Source of the DNA: Sphingobacteriaceae bacterium UBA6709
Lineage (GTDB): Bacteria; Bacteroidota; Bacteroidia; Sphingobacteriales; Sphingobacteriaceae
Length of the DNA: 50,938 nt
Direction of reading: 5' to 3'
Assembly (NCBI GenBank): GCA_002454425.1
Contig: DKIV01000025.1
Span: forward strand, 1 to 50,938
Each line of letters begins with the position of its first letter. The stretch's first letter is position 1. Position numbers and translations under genes: made by a program. Below are positions 25,764 to 36,400 of the stretch, piece by piece. The notes under the pieces were generated by a model. That model was not told where the DNA came from, made no database searches, and saw only the letters and a list, made by a program, of their open reading frames with translations.

Positions 25764-28034
25764 TTAAAATGGTCTGTCGCTGACTTTGGTACCCCAGGCA
25801 GAAGGTTTACTACCCATTTCGAACGTTATCTGTCCCCCCTTGGCGATGTCAGTATGCAATAGATATGATTTATTATACAATTTGCCGTTAAGATAAACGC
25901 GTTGTATGTATTTGTTAGCTGCGGAGTTATTGGTTGCTGTGATTTTGAAGACCTTGCCCTGTCCAACATTTAAACTTGCGGTTTTCACTAACGGACTTCC
26001 TATCACATACATTCCAGCCACAGGATTAACAGGATAAAAGCCAAGTGATGATAAGATATACCAGGCCGACATTTGACCTACATCTTCATTCCCTGAAAGT
26101 CCATCTGTTTTATCGGTATATAAATGGGTCAGAATATAACGAATCTTATCCGCCGCTTTCCACGGCTGCCCCGCATAGTTATACAAATAAGTAATATGAT
26201 GACTTGGCTCATTTCCATGCGCGTACTGGCCTATTAATCCGCTGATATCGGGAGACGCATGTTCTCCTAACTCTCCTTCAACAGTAAAAAGCGAGTCAAG
26301 CTTATTTATAAATTTCTTCTCGCCTCCCAGCATATCTATGAGACCTTTGGGATCCTGAGGAACCAGCCAGGTGTATTGCCATGCATTACCTTCGGTATAA
26401 TCATTTCGCTCATGTACCGACTCGAAGGGATTGAAAGGTGTACGCCACTGACTGTCATTTATCCTTCCACGCATAAATCCAGCTTTCGGATCGTAATAGT
26501 TTTTATAGTAGGCGGCACGCTTCTCAAACAAGGCTTGATCTTCGGTATGTCCTAGCATCTTTGCGGCACGCGCAATACCATGATCAGCAATGGCATATTC
26601 GAGGCCCTTGGCTACAGACTCAGTCATACTATCAGCAGGAATATACCCCCTACTCTTAACAAAATTTAAGCCTCTTTCATCGAGCAGGGCCGACTGCTTC
26701 ATGGCCTGATAGGCAAGTTTGCGATCAAAGCCTTTAAACCCCTTTAATAAGGCATCGGCGACCACTATAATCCCAGGATTACCAACCATACAATTTGTTT
26801 CGTTACCCATGAGGTGCCATACCGGTAATTTACCTTGTTGCTGATAAATAGCAAGCATGGTATTAATCATATCATTGACCTTTTCGGGTTGCAGAATCGT
26901 AAACAACGGGTGCGCGCCACGATAGGTATCCCAAAGAGAAAAAGTGCTTAGATTATCAAATGAGGCGTTTTTGTAAACCTTTTTATCGGTGCCGAGATAA
27001 TCGCGATTATGGTCATTGAATAATGAAGGTGCGATCATGGTATGATAAAGTGCTGTGTAAAAAGTTCGCATCTGCGAAACGTCCTGCATTTGAACCTGAG
27101 CCCGACTCAGCTCTGCATTCCACTGCTTGTCGGCATCTTTACGAACCCTATCAAATTGCCATCCTTTGTTTTCAGCATTTAGATTCATGGTAGCGTTCTC
27201 AATGCTAACAGGAGAGATGCCTACTTTTACCTGCACGACCTCCGAGCTTTCTGTAGCGAAGCTAACTCGTCCGAACACTTTCTTTCCGGTGTACTTGTTA
27301 CCCGATTTCAGCGTAGTGGAATCAGCGAGCACCAAACGCTTGATAGGCTTCGAAAACACCATGGTGAAAAAGATACGCTGATCAACGGCCCAGCCCGACG
27401 ATTTTCTATAACCTACAAGGGTTGTATCGTTCAGCTTTTCCAGATGAGTTTCCACGGGGCGGTCCCACCCAATACCTTGTTTCAGATCTATAACGAAACC
27501 AGCGTTGTCTGATTTAGGAAATGTATAACGATGTGAGCCGGTGCGCGCTGTAGCTGTAAGTTCAGCCTTTATGCCGTAACGCTGAAGAAAAACAGCATAA
27601 TAGCCGGGTTTAGCAACTTCATCTTTATGTGAGAACAAGGAAACGAATCCACTTTGAGGATCGTTGGTATTCCCTTTTGCGAAGGTTACATTTCCGGTAA
27701 CAGGCATGATAGCTATATCACCGAGATCGCCAATACCAGTTCCGCTTAAGTGCGTATGCGAAAAGCCAACAATTGTTGAATCCGAAATATGATATCCAGA
27801 GCACCAATCCCAGCCTTCGGACAGGTTAACCGGACCTAGTTGCACCGCACCAAAAGGAACATTGGCGCCCATAAATACATGACCATGAAATCCGGTGCCG
27901 ATATAAGGATCAACATACTGTGTCAGGTCTCTCGCGCCAGCGCTCTTCTTTGTCTGGGCGAAAATACTGCATGTAGCGGTAGTGACGCCAAGCATGAGTA
28001 AACTACCCCTTAATATTTTAGTTAAAGACGCCAT
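25764..28034 (-). CDS. Secreted GH92 alpha-mannosidase
   Basis: A 756-residue GH92 exo-alpha-mannosidase. The open frame extends 33 codons upstream into the preceding gene, but the ATG at 28034 is chosen: it lies 1 base after the upstream stop and starts a signal peptide (KILRGSLLMLGVTTATCSIFAQ). Family landmarks include TQYVDPYIGTGFHGHVFMG, VGFSHTHLSGTGIGDLGD, the central NYTEGNAWQYTW, and GLSGNEDVGQMSAWY with SSLGFYPVNP. These calcium-dependent enzymes remove alpha-1,2/1,3/1,6-mannose from N-glycans or yeast mannan. It is in a tight operon with the GHL10-like and GH2 genes. Confidence 0.94.
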   Translation of the reverse strand: MASLTKILRGSLLMLGVTTATCSIFAQTKKSAGARDLTQYVDPYIGTGFHGHVFMGANVPFGAVQLGPVNLSEGWDWCSGYHISDSTIVGFSHTHLSGTGIGDLGDIAIMPVTGNVTFAKGNTNDPQSGFVSLFSHKDEVAKPGYYAVFLQRYGIKAELTATARTGSHRYTFPKSDNAGFVIDLKQGIGWDRPVETHLEKLNDTTLVGYRKSSGWAVDQRIFFTMVFSKPIKRLVLADSTTLKSGNKYTGKKVFGRVSFATESSEVVQVKVGISPVSIENATMNLNAENKGWQFDRVRKDADKQWNAELSRAQVQMQDVSQMRTFYTALYHTMIAPSLFNDHNRDYLGTDKKVYKNASFDNLSTFSLWDTYRGAHPLFTILQPEKVNDMINTMLAIYQQQGKLPVWHLMGNETNCMVGNPGIIVVADALLKGFKGFDRKLAYQAMKQSALLDERGLNFVKSRGYIPADSMTESVAKGLEYAIADHGIARAAKMLGHTEDQALFEKRAAYYKNYYDPKAGFMRGRINDSQWRTPFNPFESVHERNDYTEGNAWQYTWLVPQDPKGLIDMLGGEKKFINKLDSLFTVEGELGEHASPDISGLIGQYAHGNEPSHHITYLYNYAGQPWKAADKIRYILTHLYTDKTDGLSGNEDVGQMSAWYILSSLGFYPVNPVAGMYVIGSPLVKTASLNVGQGKVFKITATNNSAANKYIQRVYLNGKLYNKSYLLHTDIAKGGQITFEMGSKPSAWGTKVSDRPF

Positions 28035-28035
28035 A

Positions 28036-29118
28036 TTATTTGATTGAGTTAGTAACCTTTTTAAGTATTGCCAGAATTTCATCGGTAACATTACCAAAAA
28101 GAGAAATTCCCGCTGCCCCATTCGCAAAAGCATGGGTCATCCCCGCTTCTATTTCATCCGAGCTTTTAAAATCAGGGATATAAATTCCTGCATATAGAGG
28201 AAAGCGACCATCAATACCCCTCACTCCCTCCTTCACGGCATCTCCAATCCATTCAACAGGTTCTTTATAAAAGCCATGATAAATCATAGGCGCTATTCCG
28301 GTAAGCTTCCAGTTTATCCAATCTTGCCGAACATTCCTTCTGGCAACTTCGGGTGTGGGAAATACCGCGGCAGTGATCGCTTTCTTATGAGATGCCGCTA
28401 AATGAGAAATTGCGTTTACGATGTTTGTCACCGCATCGTATCGGAACTGACGCCAGGAAAGACTGGCCTCCGGGAATTCTATCTCCGCAATGTCCTGCCC
28501 TCGCCACTCCTTAAATTTAGATTTACATACCTCGCAATAACAATAATCATACTCTGGTAACTCACGGGTTTGTTCTATATGATAATTCTGCCATAGGTTC
28601 ACAGGTAATACTACGTCGCAGAATCTTACATAATCCAGGTGTATGCCGTCGACGTAGTCGTTACTAAGAATATTTCTCACATCATTTAGAAGATACTCTT
28701 TAACTTCAGGACGCGAAGGGCAAAGCCACCGATAGTAGTCGACATAGGGAGGCTTGTCAGCACAGGATTCTCCTTTCCTATTTACAGCGTACCACTCGGG
28801 ATGTGAATTCAAAAGCGATTTCTCACCTCTATTCATCGTCCACATCCAACGATGGGCTTCCATACCGCATTCTTTAGCGATACGAAAATGAAGAGGACTA
28901 TCGTGCTCAAAAAAGATAGCATTGACCCCGGCAGAAACAAACTTCTTATACTTTGCCCGTATGGTATCAGCGCTTTCCCTAGTGTCAGGATTAATCCATA
29001 TCCAGTTTTTTAATTTCCCCTTTTTTACCGGTGCTGCCAATGAAGACACCGCGGGCATAACACTTGCTGCAAGTCCTGCGATACATCCCGATTTTATAAA
29101 GCTTCTTCTAGTAGACAT
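28036..29118 (-). CDS. GHL10-like TIM-barrel glycoside hydrolase with Tat-type signal
   Basis: A 360-residue secreted protein. The N-terminus (TRRSFIKSGCIAGLAASVMPA) is a twin-arginine-type export signal. The body resembles the putative glycoside hydrolase-like family 10 (GHL10, DUF187 group): WIWINPDTRES, AGVNAIFFEHDSPLH, DGIHLDYVRF and a final GAAGISLFGNV. The acidic residues in YVDGIHLDYVRF and IFFEHDS are candidate catalytic groups. A cluster of four Cys (YCYCEVCKSKF) may bind metal. It lies 6 bases after the CBM9-like gene and 1 base before the GH92 gene. Its linkage specificity is unknown. Confidence 0.75.
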   Translation of the reverse strand: MSTRRSFIKSGCIAGLAASVMPAVSSLAAPVKKGKLKNWIWINPDTRESADTIRAKYKKFVSAGVNAIFFEHDSPLHFRIAKECGMEAHRWMWTMNRGEKSLLNSHPEWYAVNRKGESCADKPPYVDYYRWLCPSRPEVKEYLLNDVRNILSNDYVDGIHLDYVRFCDVVLPVNLWQNYHIEQTRELPEYDYCYCEVCKSKFKEWRGQDIAEIEFPEASLSWRQFRYDAVTNIVNAISHLAASHKKAITAAVFPTPEVARRNVRQDWINWKLTGIAPMIYHGFYKEPVEWIGDAVKEGVRGIDGRFPLYAGIYIPDFKSSDEIEAGMTHAFANGAAGISLFGNVTDEILAILKKVTNSIK

Positions 29119-29124
29119 ATGTTA

Positions 29125-30198
29125 TTATTTTACTAAACCTTCGTTATTTATTGAAATAGAAGCGTGCCCCGTTGCCTGTATGCTAAGTAAAAACTGTTGA
29201 GAACTAGCCATTAATACAAGCTTGTTCTGAACGGTACCGATCTGATAGACCGACTTCAGTCCCAACTCAGCAAGCGTCGTCGCGTAACGCTTATGAGCTC
29301 TGTAAAACCCATTTTGCTTATAAAACACGGCCCATAGATATTGACGCTGCTTCTCTGAATAAGGTAAGACGAAAGTGTCCGATGAAGGAGATCTACTAAA
29401 CTGAAGATAACCCCAACGCTCCGGACGATGCATTTCTACAACTCCCTGCGGAGACCACACCCAGTTGTGTTCAGGATGTTCCAACTTTTCATATGTTGCG
29501 CCATTTGCCTTAACATCCCACTCCACCCGCGAAAAATTAATACGCCAAATCTCCCCGCTTTTGGGTATCCTCACGGAATTACCAAGACTTATCGATTTAA
29601 AGGGAATGGCAAACTCAACGTTCCACCCCTGATCCCGGTCCGTGGCATCGTTTAACGTTCCCCTCACCTTAACTGCCGACTTAAGTCCCGGACAATCCCA
29701 TGCAAACAAAGCACTTCCTCCGCTTCGATATGGCTTGGATAAAAACAAATCGAAAATATTATTCAACGCGTTTACCTCAATTTCAAAATACTGGTGCGCG
29801 TTGTTATCTGGGTCTATAAAAACCTCAAAGTCATTGTCATGAAACACTACCTGGTCTCTCTTCGATAAAGTAGCCCACACGTCTGGTTCTTCAAGCTCAG
29901 CACCAATATAAAGATACTCATCATCCCAAAGCATTTTCATACGTGTAGTAAAGCGCGGACGCGGCTTCTTATCGCCTTCAATACCCTCGAATGTTTCGCT
30001 CCATGAAGCCGACTGCCATGCCTGATCGCTCAAATCACCATCAACCTGTGGGGCATTGCTCACATACTTGGCTACGTACGACCTGGGCGTAGTAAATAAA
30101 TGCTCCATCCCAATAAAAGGAGACTGCGCCTTTAAGGGGACAACAGAAGTTCCCAACAGAAGCACCAATACACTCAAATATCTTTTTCCGGCTATCAT
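29125..30198 (-). CDS. Secreted CBM9-like carbohydrate-binding protein
   Basis: A 357-residue protein with a signal peptide (VLVLLLGTSVVPLKAQ). Residues about 45-250 match the CBM9/DOMON-like sugar-binding fold: PQVDGDLSDQAWQSASWSE, LWDDEYLYIGAELEEPDVWA, FHDNDFEVFIDPDNN, YFEIEVNALNNIFDLFL, and WNVEFAIPFKSI. The C-terminal 100 residues (from YLQFSRSP) are a separate unknown segment. No catalytic motif is visible. It overlaps the GH29 stop by 4 bases, so it is made with the enzymes and probably holds a glycan at or near the outer membrane. Confidence 0.82.
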   Translation of the reverse strand: MIAGKRYLSVLVLLLGTSVVPLKAQSPFIGMEHLFTTPRSYVAKYVSNAPQVDGDLSDQAWQSASWSETFEGIEGDKKPRPRFTTRMKMLWDDEYLYIGAELEEPDVWATLSKRDQVVFHDNDFEVFIDPDNNAHQYFEIEVNALNNIFDLFLSKPYRSGGSALFAWDCPGLKSAVKVRGTLNDATDRDQGWNVEFAIPFKSISLGNSVRIPKSGEIWRINFSRVEWDVKANGATYEKLEHPEHNWVWSPQGVVEMHRPERWGYLQFSRSPSSDTFVLPYSEKQRQYLWAVFYKQNGFYRAHKRYATTLAELGLKSVYQIGTVQNKLVLMASSQQFLLSIQATGHASISINNEGLVK

Positions 30199-31637
30199 TT
30201 TGAAGATGTGTAGGCGAATGCAAGTGCTGACGCTTCTGCCTTGTTATTTATAGCGAGACCGCGAAGGTCGACAGTCACACGTCCATTACTTACAGTATAT
30301 TTCACAGCTTTACCAGTCTGAAGAAGGACTATCTTTGAATTTTTAGACGGCGCATTTCCAGTCCAGCTGACAGTTGCCGGCATCGGAGCTCCTTCTTCCA
30401 TACAAGCAATGGCATAAACTTTCTTCCCATCCTTGCTTCGCGTAAACCATGTTTTGCCATCCTTATATACCGCTGCGGATCGGGTGCCATAGATTGCCTG
30501 CCCATTCTTTGCTGTCCATTTCCCGATATCCTCAAGGCGGCTTACAACATCAGCTGGCAGTGTCCCATCAGGTTTAGGACCAACCCCTAAAAGAAGGCTT
30601 CCCCCCTTTGCTACGACTTCCACCAATTGATGAATAACTTTCGTAGCGGACTTATATCGATCAGAAGGCACAAAGCCCCAGTCGTTACCCAGTGTAAGAC
30701 AACTTTCCCAAGGGTGATCTAACTGATGATCAGGAATTTTTTGTTCAGGAGTCTGATAATTTTCATAGGGGCCGTGCACGGTCCTGTCCACGACCAGTAG
30801 GCCGGGTTGCACTTTCCGTCCCATGGCGGCAATTTTTGGAATATCAACATCCTGGCTCCATTCCGGAATTTTGGCACCCCATGCGCGAACCTCATCGTTT
30901 ACTGTTTCCAGAGGTCTCACCCAACCGCCATCAAGCCAAAGGATATCCATAGATCCATAATTGTGCATCAGTTCTGATATCTGATTGTAAGTATATTCTT
31001 TGAACTTATTCCAGCGCCATGGATTCTTTCTGATGTCATAGTTATTATTTCTGTCAGGGGTAGCTCTATACGGCCACCAATAATATTCCGAATGCCAGTC
31101 CGGCTTGGAAAAATATGCGCCAATCATAAAGTTCTGTTTTCTAAAAGCATCGAAAACATATTTGGCTGCATCTGCCCGCGGGTTATCTTTAAAAGGCCCC
31201 TGCGCTACACTGAAATTAGTTTCTTTGGTATCCCACAAACAAAAGCCATCATGATGCTTGGTAGTAAATACTAAATATCGCATGCCAGCATCTTTGCCCG
31301 CCTTTGCCCATTGTTCAGGGTTAAAATTCACGGGATTAAACTTCTCGCTCAGTCCCCAATACCATTTCTTGAAATCATCATAACTTTGAGTACTGTCGCG
31401 CGTTATCCAATCTTCATTACATAAGGCCCACGATTCAATCATTCCAGGTACAGCATATAGCCCCCAGTGAATGATCATTCCAAACTTCTGATCCTGCCAT
31501 TTATCAAGCTTCTGCCTAACCTGCGGATCCGAAGGCCATTCATATTCACCAGAGGTAGGATGTACATTCAGCTGCGCGTAGCTACTTTGAACAATCAACG
31601 AGAGCGAAAGAAAAATTAAGGAGAAAATCTTTTTCAT
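30195..31637 (-). CDS. Secreted GH29 alpha-L-fucosidase
   Basis: A 480-residue GH29 fucosidase. The frame is open 53 codons upstream, running into a hairpin; the ATG at 31637 is chosen because it starts a signal peptide (KKIFSLIFLSLSLIVQSSYAQ). Visible landmarks are FGMIIHWGLYAVPG (about 52-65), YLVFTTKHHDGFCLWDT (121-137) and the nucleophile Asp236 in MDILWLDGGWV. It removes alpha-linked fucose from glycan ends or cores, working in the periplasm or at the surface. It is the first enzyme gene after SusD and overlaps the CBM9-like gene by 4 bases. Confidence 0.93.
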   Translation of the reverse strand: MKKIFSLIFLSLSLIVQSSYAQLNVHPTSGEYEWPSDPQVRQKLDKWQDQKFGMIIHWGLYAVPGMIESWALCNEDWITRDSTQSYDDFKKWYWGLSEKFNPVNFNPEQWAKAGKDAGMRYLVFTTKHHDGFCLWDTKETNFSVAQGPFKDNPRADAAKYVFDAFRKQNFMIGAYFSKPDWHSEYYWWPYRATPDRNNNYDIRKNPWRWNKFKEYTYNQISELMHNYGSMDILWLDGGWVRPLETVNDEVRAWGAKIPEWSQDVDIPKIAAMGRKVQPGLLVVDRTVHGPYENYQTPEQKIPDHQLDHPWESCLTLGNDWGFVPSDRYKSATKVIHQLVEVVAKGGSLLLGVGPKPDGTLPADVVSRLEDIGKWTAKNGQAIYGTRSAAVYKDGKTWFTRSKDGKKVYAIACMEEGAPMPATVSWTGNAPSKNSKIVLLQTGKAVKYTVSNGRVTVDLRGLAINNKAEASALAFAYTSSK

Positions 31638-31733
31638 ATCTGTGCGTGTTTGGTTAGCATCAATGTTTATCGATTTAGCATGACTAATATAACAATAAAA
31701 AGTGCAGTTATAAAGAATAAAGGTTAATATTTT

Positions 31734-31766
31734 ACACATAGCAAAACCAAAGGTTTTGCTATGTGT
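31734..31766 (-). other. Strong 15-bp hairpin between susD and the fucosidase gene
   Basis: A perfect 15-bp inverted repeat, ACACATAGCAAAACC (31734-31748) with GGTTTTGCTATGTGT (31752-31766), has only a 3-base loop. It lies just downstream of the susD terminator on the minus strand, 97 bases before the GH29 start. It may protect the enzyme mRNA 5' end, act as a second attenuator, or bind a protein. Confidence 0.6.
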
Positions 31767-31782
31767 AATCCGTATAAAAAGT

Positions 31783-31812
31783 AAAAGCCACCCCAATCAA
31801 GAGGTGGCTTTT
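31783..31812 (-). terminator. Intrinsic terminator/attenuator after susD
   Basis: A 10-bp perfect stem, AAAAGCCACC (31783-31792) with GGTGGCTTTT (31803-31812), is followed on the minus strand by a T-rich stretch. It starts 15 bases past the susD stop and probably limits read-through into the enzyme genes, giving more SusC/SusD than enzymes. Confidence 0.7.
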
Positions 31813-31827
31813 ATTAAGAACTCGAAT

Positions 31828-33423
31828 TTATTTAACGTCCCAGAAAACCTTTGCATCGCGCGTATCTTTAGCCGATACAGCTTCCCAGTTTTCACGGTTC
31901 AGTGCCCGCTCCTGACTTGGATAAATTAAACGATTAGGAACTGTCGTAAATCCTGGCGTCTTTCCATCTGACGGGAATGTGAGCCTTGGATAAGAAGTAC
32001 GTCGTACCTCTGTCCATGCTTCAATAGATTGAAGATAGCCTAAATGAATCCATTTCTGAACGGCAATTTGCTCTAATTTCTGCTCCGCAGTTCCAGCCAC
32101 TTTATAAGCAGCGCCGGAGGTATTAACAAAAGCAGTGATATCGGCCGCCGTAGGTGCCGCTTCTTTTCTGTTAATGGTGCTCACACTGTTACAGTATTGG
32201 TAAAATGCGATAGACTGCTGCAAAGCGATATCATAAGATGCTTTTGCCTGTGCTGAACCAACCCAACGCTCATAAGCCTCTGCCTTTAGAAGGTTAACTT
32301 CAGGTGCGGTGATTACAAAGCCAGGCAACTTGATATTCTGAGCAAAGGTTGCAGAATCATAAACGGCATAATCTTCAAACGAATTGCTCTGCTGATCTGC
32401 TGTAAACGAATTCGGCATTGCCCGAAAATCCTTATTTGGAGTGAACACTTTATTCGCTGTACGTCCAAACTTCTCAAAGAAAAAAGGAGTTCTCGGATCG
32501 TTATTTGGCACCATAGCTGTATTTAACATATAATCCGGAGCATACCAGGTCCCTTCCTGATAAGCACTATTCAAATCACTCTGGCTTGTCGTTAGTGGTT
32601 GCAACAATACATCTGAAGTTGCAGGAGCATACGATGCAATGTTATCTCCATCAATAAGAGGAAAATTAGCAGGATCATTTAACATTGCTAACACCTGTGT
32701 TCTCGCAGTCGACTCATCCGAGAAAGACATATGCATTAGCAACCTGAGCTTTAAAGAGTTACAATACTTCTCCCACTTTTTCATGCTCCCAGAAAGCAGG
32801 ATATCATATTTGGAAAAATTAGCATCGGCTGGCGCGGTTTTAAAATACGCTGCAGCTGATGTCAAGTCACTAAGAAAGGTAGTATAAAGCTCCTTTTGAT
32901 CATCGTACTTAGCATTAGCGATATTACCGCTAGTATTGAGACTCCCAGCCTGCGAATAGGGAATATCACCCCATAAGTCTACCATTTTCGCAGCTTCCTC
33001 TATTAAAGCCACTTTACCAGCAGTCATGAACACTTGCATACGCCCTTGCTCTGCCTCTGAAGATGCTGCAAACTTAGTCTCCATGGTTCTATATAAGGCC
33101 ATAACGCCACTTCCATTTCCTCCTGGTGCATAAAAGTCATCCCAGAACTGCTGCGAATATCCATCACTTTGCTGATAAATCAACTGACTATTGGGAATAT
33201 AGGTCGTTTGCGAGTAGACTCCTGTCATACTTAAAAACGTGCGTACATTCCAATATTTTTGAGCTATACGATCATTATTCAACATAGCGGTGAACAAACC
33301 CGGTAATGTTGGATCATCACTTTTCTCAGGATTAAAATATTTATCATCCAACTGCTTCTCGCAACTGTTAAACAGCAACAGCGCCGCCAGAAAGAAGCAT
33401 ATATTTATAGTTATCTTTTTCAT
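31828..33423 (-). CDS. SusD/RagB-family outer-membrane nutrient-binding lipoprotein (SusD-like_2 type)
   Basis: A 531-residue surface lipoprotein that would cap the SusC transporter and bind its glycan. The signal ends in a lipobox (LLLFNSCEKQ, Cys about residue 21). SusD features are the TPR-like helices, KVALIEEAAKMVDLWGDIPYSQA, SGSMKKWEKYCNSLKLRLLMHMS and FVITAPEVNLLKAEAYERW; the first of these fits the SusD-like_2 branch. The ATG at 33423 is chosen over a TTG six codons upstream; an AGGAG sits 9 bases before the ATG, which is unusual for this phylum. It follows susC by 23 bases. Confidence 0.93.
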   Translation of the reverse strand: MKKITINICFFLAALLLFNSCEKQLDDKYFNPEKSDDPTLPGLFTAMLNNDRIAQKYWNVRTFLSMTGVYSQTTYIPNSQLIYQQSDGYSQQFWDDFYAPGGNGSGVMALYRTMETKFAASSEAEQGRMQVFMTAGKVALIEEAAKMVDLWGDIPYSQAGSLNTSGNIANAKYDDQKELYTTFLSDLTSAAAYFKTAPADANFSKYDILLSGSMKKWEKYCNSLKLRLLMHMSFSDESTARTQVLAMLNDPANFPLIDGDNIASYAPATSDVLLQPLTTSQSDLNSAYQEGTWYAPDYMLNTAMVPNNDPRTPFFFEKFGRTANKVFTPNKDFRAMPNSFTADQQSNSFEDYAVYDSATFAQNIKLPGFVITAPEVNLLKAEAYERWVGSAQAKASYDIALQQSIAFYQYCNSVSTINRKEAAPTAADITAFVNTSGAAYKVAGTAEQKLEQIAVQKWIHLGYLQSIEAWTEVRRTSYPRLTFPSDGKTPGFTTVPNRLIYPSQERALNRENWEAVSAKDTRDAKVFWDVK

Positions 33424-33446
33424 TTTTTTAACTCCTTTCAATAAGA

Positions 33447-36400
33447 TTAGAAACTTGTTGTAATTGAGAAACCGAAGGTTCTTGCTGCTGCGGTTGAACC
33501 CACGTCAACCCCCTGAGACCACCATTTATTACCAATAGGAGCTTCAGGATCTACGTTCTTGGATGTTCTATATATATAAAACAGATTCCGCCCGATTAGA
33601 TTCAATCTCAAGTTATTTAAACCTATCTTACTTGCTACTTTATCTGAGAACCTATAACCTACAGTAACTTCACGCATTTTAACATAACTATTTTTAAATA
33701 CGGCACTTCCTCCGCTCCAGGAATTCTCTCCCCATTGGAACGTATTAAAATAATAAGAAGCAGCATCAACAATTGTTGTATTTGCCTGCCCAGTGGTTTG
33801 ATTAACACCCGCCAGCAAAATACCGTCATTATAAGTTACACCACCAGAAGTATATTGCAAACCACCGTGCTCTGCATCACGACCAGCCATGGTATTTTCC
33901 AACATGCCCGCTCCCATAAGGAACTTAGTGTTTGGCGAAAGCATATTACCTCCGATACGATAGTCAATCAGGAAATCCAATGAGAAATTCTTAAATGTAA
34001 GTGTATTAGAAAAACCTCCGACCAAATCAGGCATGATGTTGCCCAATTTTTCATATTCCTTAGTAATAACGTACAGACCGTTATCATCGATTATGAAATT
34101 ACCATTATCATCGGTTGCGCGCTTATATCCATAAATCCCACCCATCGTTTCTCCGACTTTAGACACTAGCTTCGTAGAGTTTTGATCCCCCCAATAGAAT
34201 ACTAATTCATCACTTCCTACCTCTGGGGATAAAGCTACCAACCTGGATCTGTTCCATGCAAGATTCAATCTAGTATCCCAACGGAAGTCGCCTTTCACAA
34301 TAGGAGATGCAGTAAACGCAGCCTCAATACCTCTACTTCCAACCTCTCCAACATTCACAATTTGAGACAATGCGCCATTAACAGAACTTGTTTGCAACTG
34401 AAGAATTTGATCTTTCACCCGGTTATCATAATAACTGATATCAATACCCAAGCGAGAATTAAAGAATCTATTCTCCAAACCAAATTCAACCTCATGCTTC
34501 ATTTCTGGTTTGAGGAAAGGGTTTCCGTAAGCTCGATCTGGTTTAATTTGAGTTACAGATCCATTAATGGTTTGCAAGGACTCATTGGTATAACCAACAT
34601 TCGCAACAAATATTGGAGGCGCGTTACCAACCACACCATATGAAGCTCTAATCTTTCCGTATGTCCAGAATTCCGGCATCTTAAAAGCATCAGAGAATAC
34701 AAATGATGAGTTAACAGAAGGATAGAAATAATCTCTGTTATTTGCGGCAAGAGTAGATGCCGCCTCTTGGCGAGCTGTTCCTTCCAAAAACAAGAAATCT
34801 TTATAATTCAAGCTTGCTGTTCCAAAAAAGGCTCTTTTGAATAAGTATTTTCGAGATTCTGAAGTTGATAAAATACCGTATGAATTACTTAACGAAAACC
34901 AGTTTTCTGTCACTAAACCATTTGAGGTTGAAGAACTCTGATCGTTATAATTCTCTGTTCTTCCAGTATAACCAGCACTGATATTAAACTTCAAATCATT
35001 AGTAATCTTATTATCGTACGTTGCCAGGACGTCACCGTAAAGGATTGAATACATTCCCTTGCTGGTAGAATAAGCGCCCGTGCTCGAAGTTGGACTATTT
35101 TCAATGGTTGGCAACTCATTAAACTGCTTTGTTTGAGATGAATATCCCGTATAGTCACTACCAATACGTCCGCGAAGTTTAAGATGGTTCACGACATCCC
35201 AACTTAATGTTGCGCTCGAAATTAATCGATTCTCGTTTTCGTCATAGTTATTTTTCAGCTGCTGCCAGAAGAAATCAAGCAAATTCTCACCTCTCACAGT
35301 ATACGGAAAACGTTCCTCACGGTTTGAAGCAGTATTCAGAGCATATTTATACCCGCGTGAAGTCTGGAATTTTTGCTTAAACAAGCCCATATCTTCAGAA
35401 CGGTTGAAAAAACCACCATAACTTCCCAACACCTGACCTAACTGATACGGCCGATTGTGGTTTTGAGTATTGATATAGTTTGCAAGGAGGTCAAGACTCA
35501 ACTTGGGTGACAACTTAACACTACTATTTAAGGTAAAAGTATTCTTGTGCATTTGATTACCCGGCTGAGTACCATCAACATCCAATCTCGTAGCAGATAG
35601 ACGATAATTTAGTTCATCTGTCATCTTAGATATTGAAATTGATGCATTAGAGGTAACACCTGTTTCATAAATATCTCGGTAGTTGTTAGGCTGCGGCGAG
35701 TAATTACGAATAGATCCATCCCACCATATCACAGACTCCCCATTCATCTTTGGACCAAAGTTGGCATAAGCTCTATAGAATGGCCTCCTGCCTGAAGGAG
35801 ACGCAGGATCGGCGATCCACCCTTGCGCGTCAGCACCCACCGATGCATTCGTTTCTCTATCATATCCAGGACCATAAGTATTTTGATATTCAGGAAGGAA
35901 TGCTGCCTGATCCACAAATCCCTGATAATTAAAATCCACTCCTAGGCCACGTCCCTTGATACCTTTTTTGGTGGTAATTACAATCACACCACTGGCAGCG
36001 TCAGATCCATAAAGAGCTGTTGCACTCGCCCCTTTCAATACAGAAAGTGATTCTATATCCTGTGGGTTAATATCTAAAACGCCATTCCCTCTAATTCGCT
36101 GATCTCCCCAGAAATTATTATTATTCGATCCTCCGTCTCCTCCATTTTGTCCGTCATTTCTGATAACGATACCATCAACTACATAAAGAGGCTGTTGATT
36201 ATAATTCAAAGAGTTAATACCACGAATCTGCACATTCACCGCAGAACTGGCGCCACCCGGCGCAGTAGTGATCTTAACCCCCGCAGCTTTACCGTACAAT
36301 GCTGACGCAAAGTTGGTATTTCCTGCCTGCGTAAGCTCCTTCGCTGAAACTGAACTCACCGCATATCCTAGTGATTTCGCCTGGCGCTGTATACCGAAAG

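Noticed and set aside
28035..28133. Longer GH92 start within the preceding gene
   Set aside because: It would add 33 residues that block the signal peptide; the ATG at 28034 is 1 base after the upstream stop and starts a clean signal.
31638..31796. Longer GH29 start, 53 codons upstream
   Set aside because: It would run through the strong 15-bp hairpin and push the signal peptide inside the protein.
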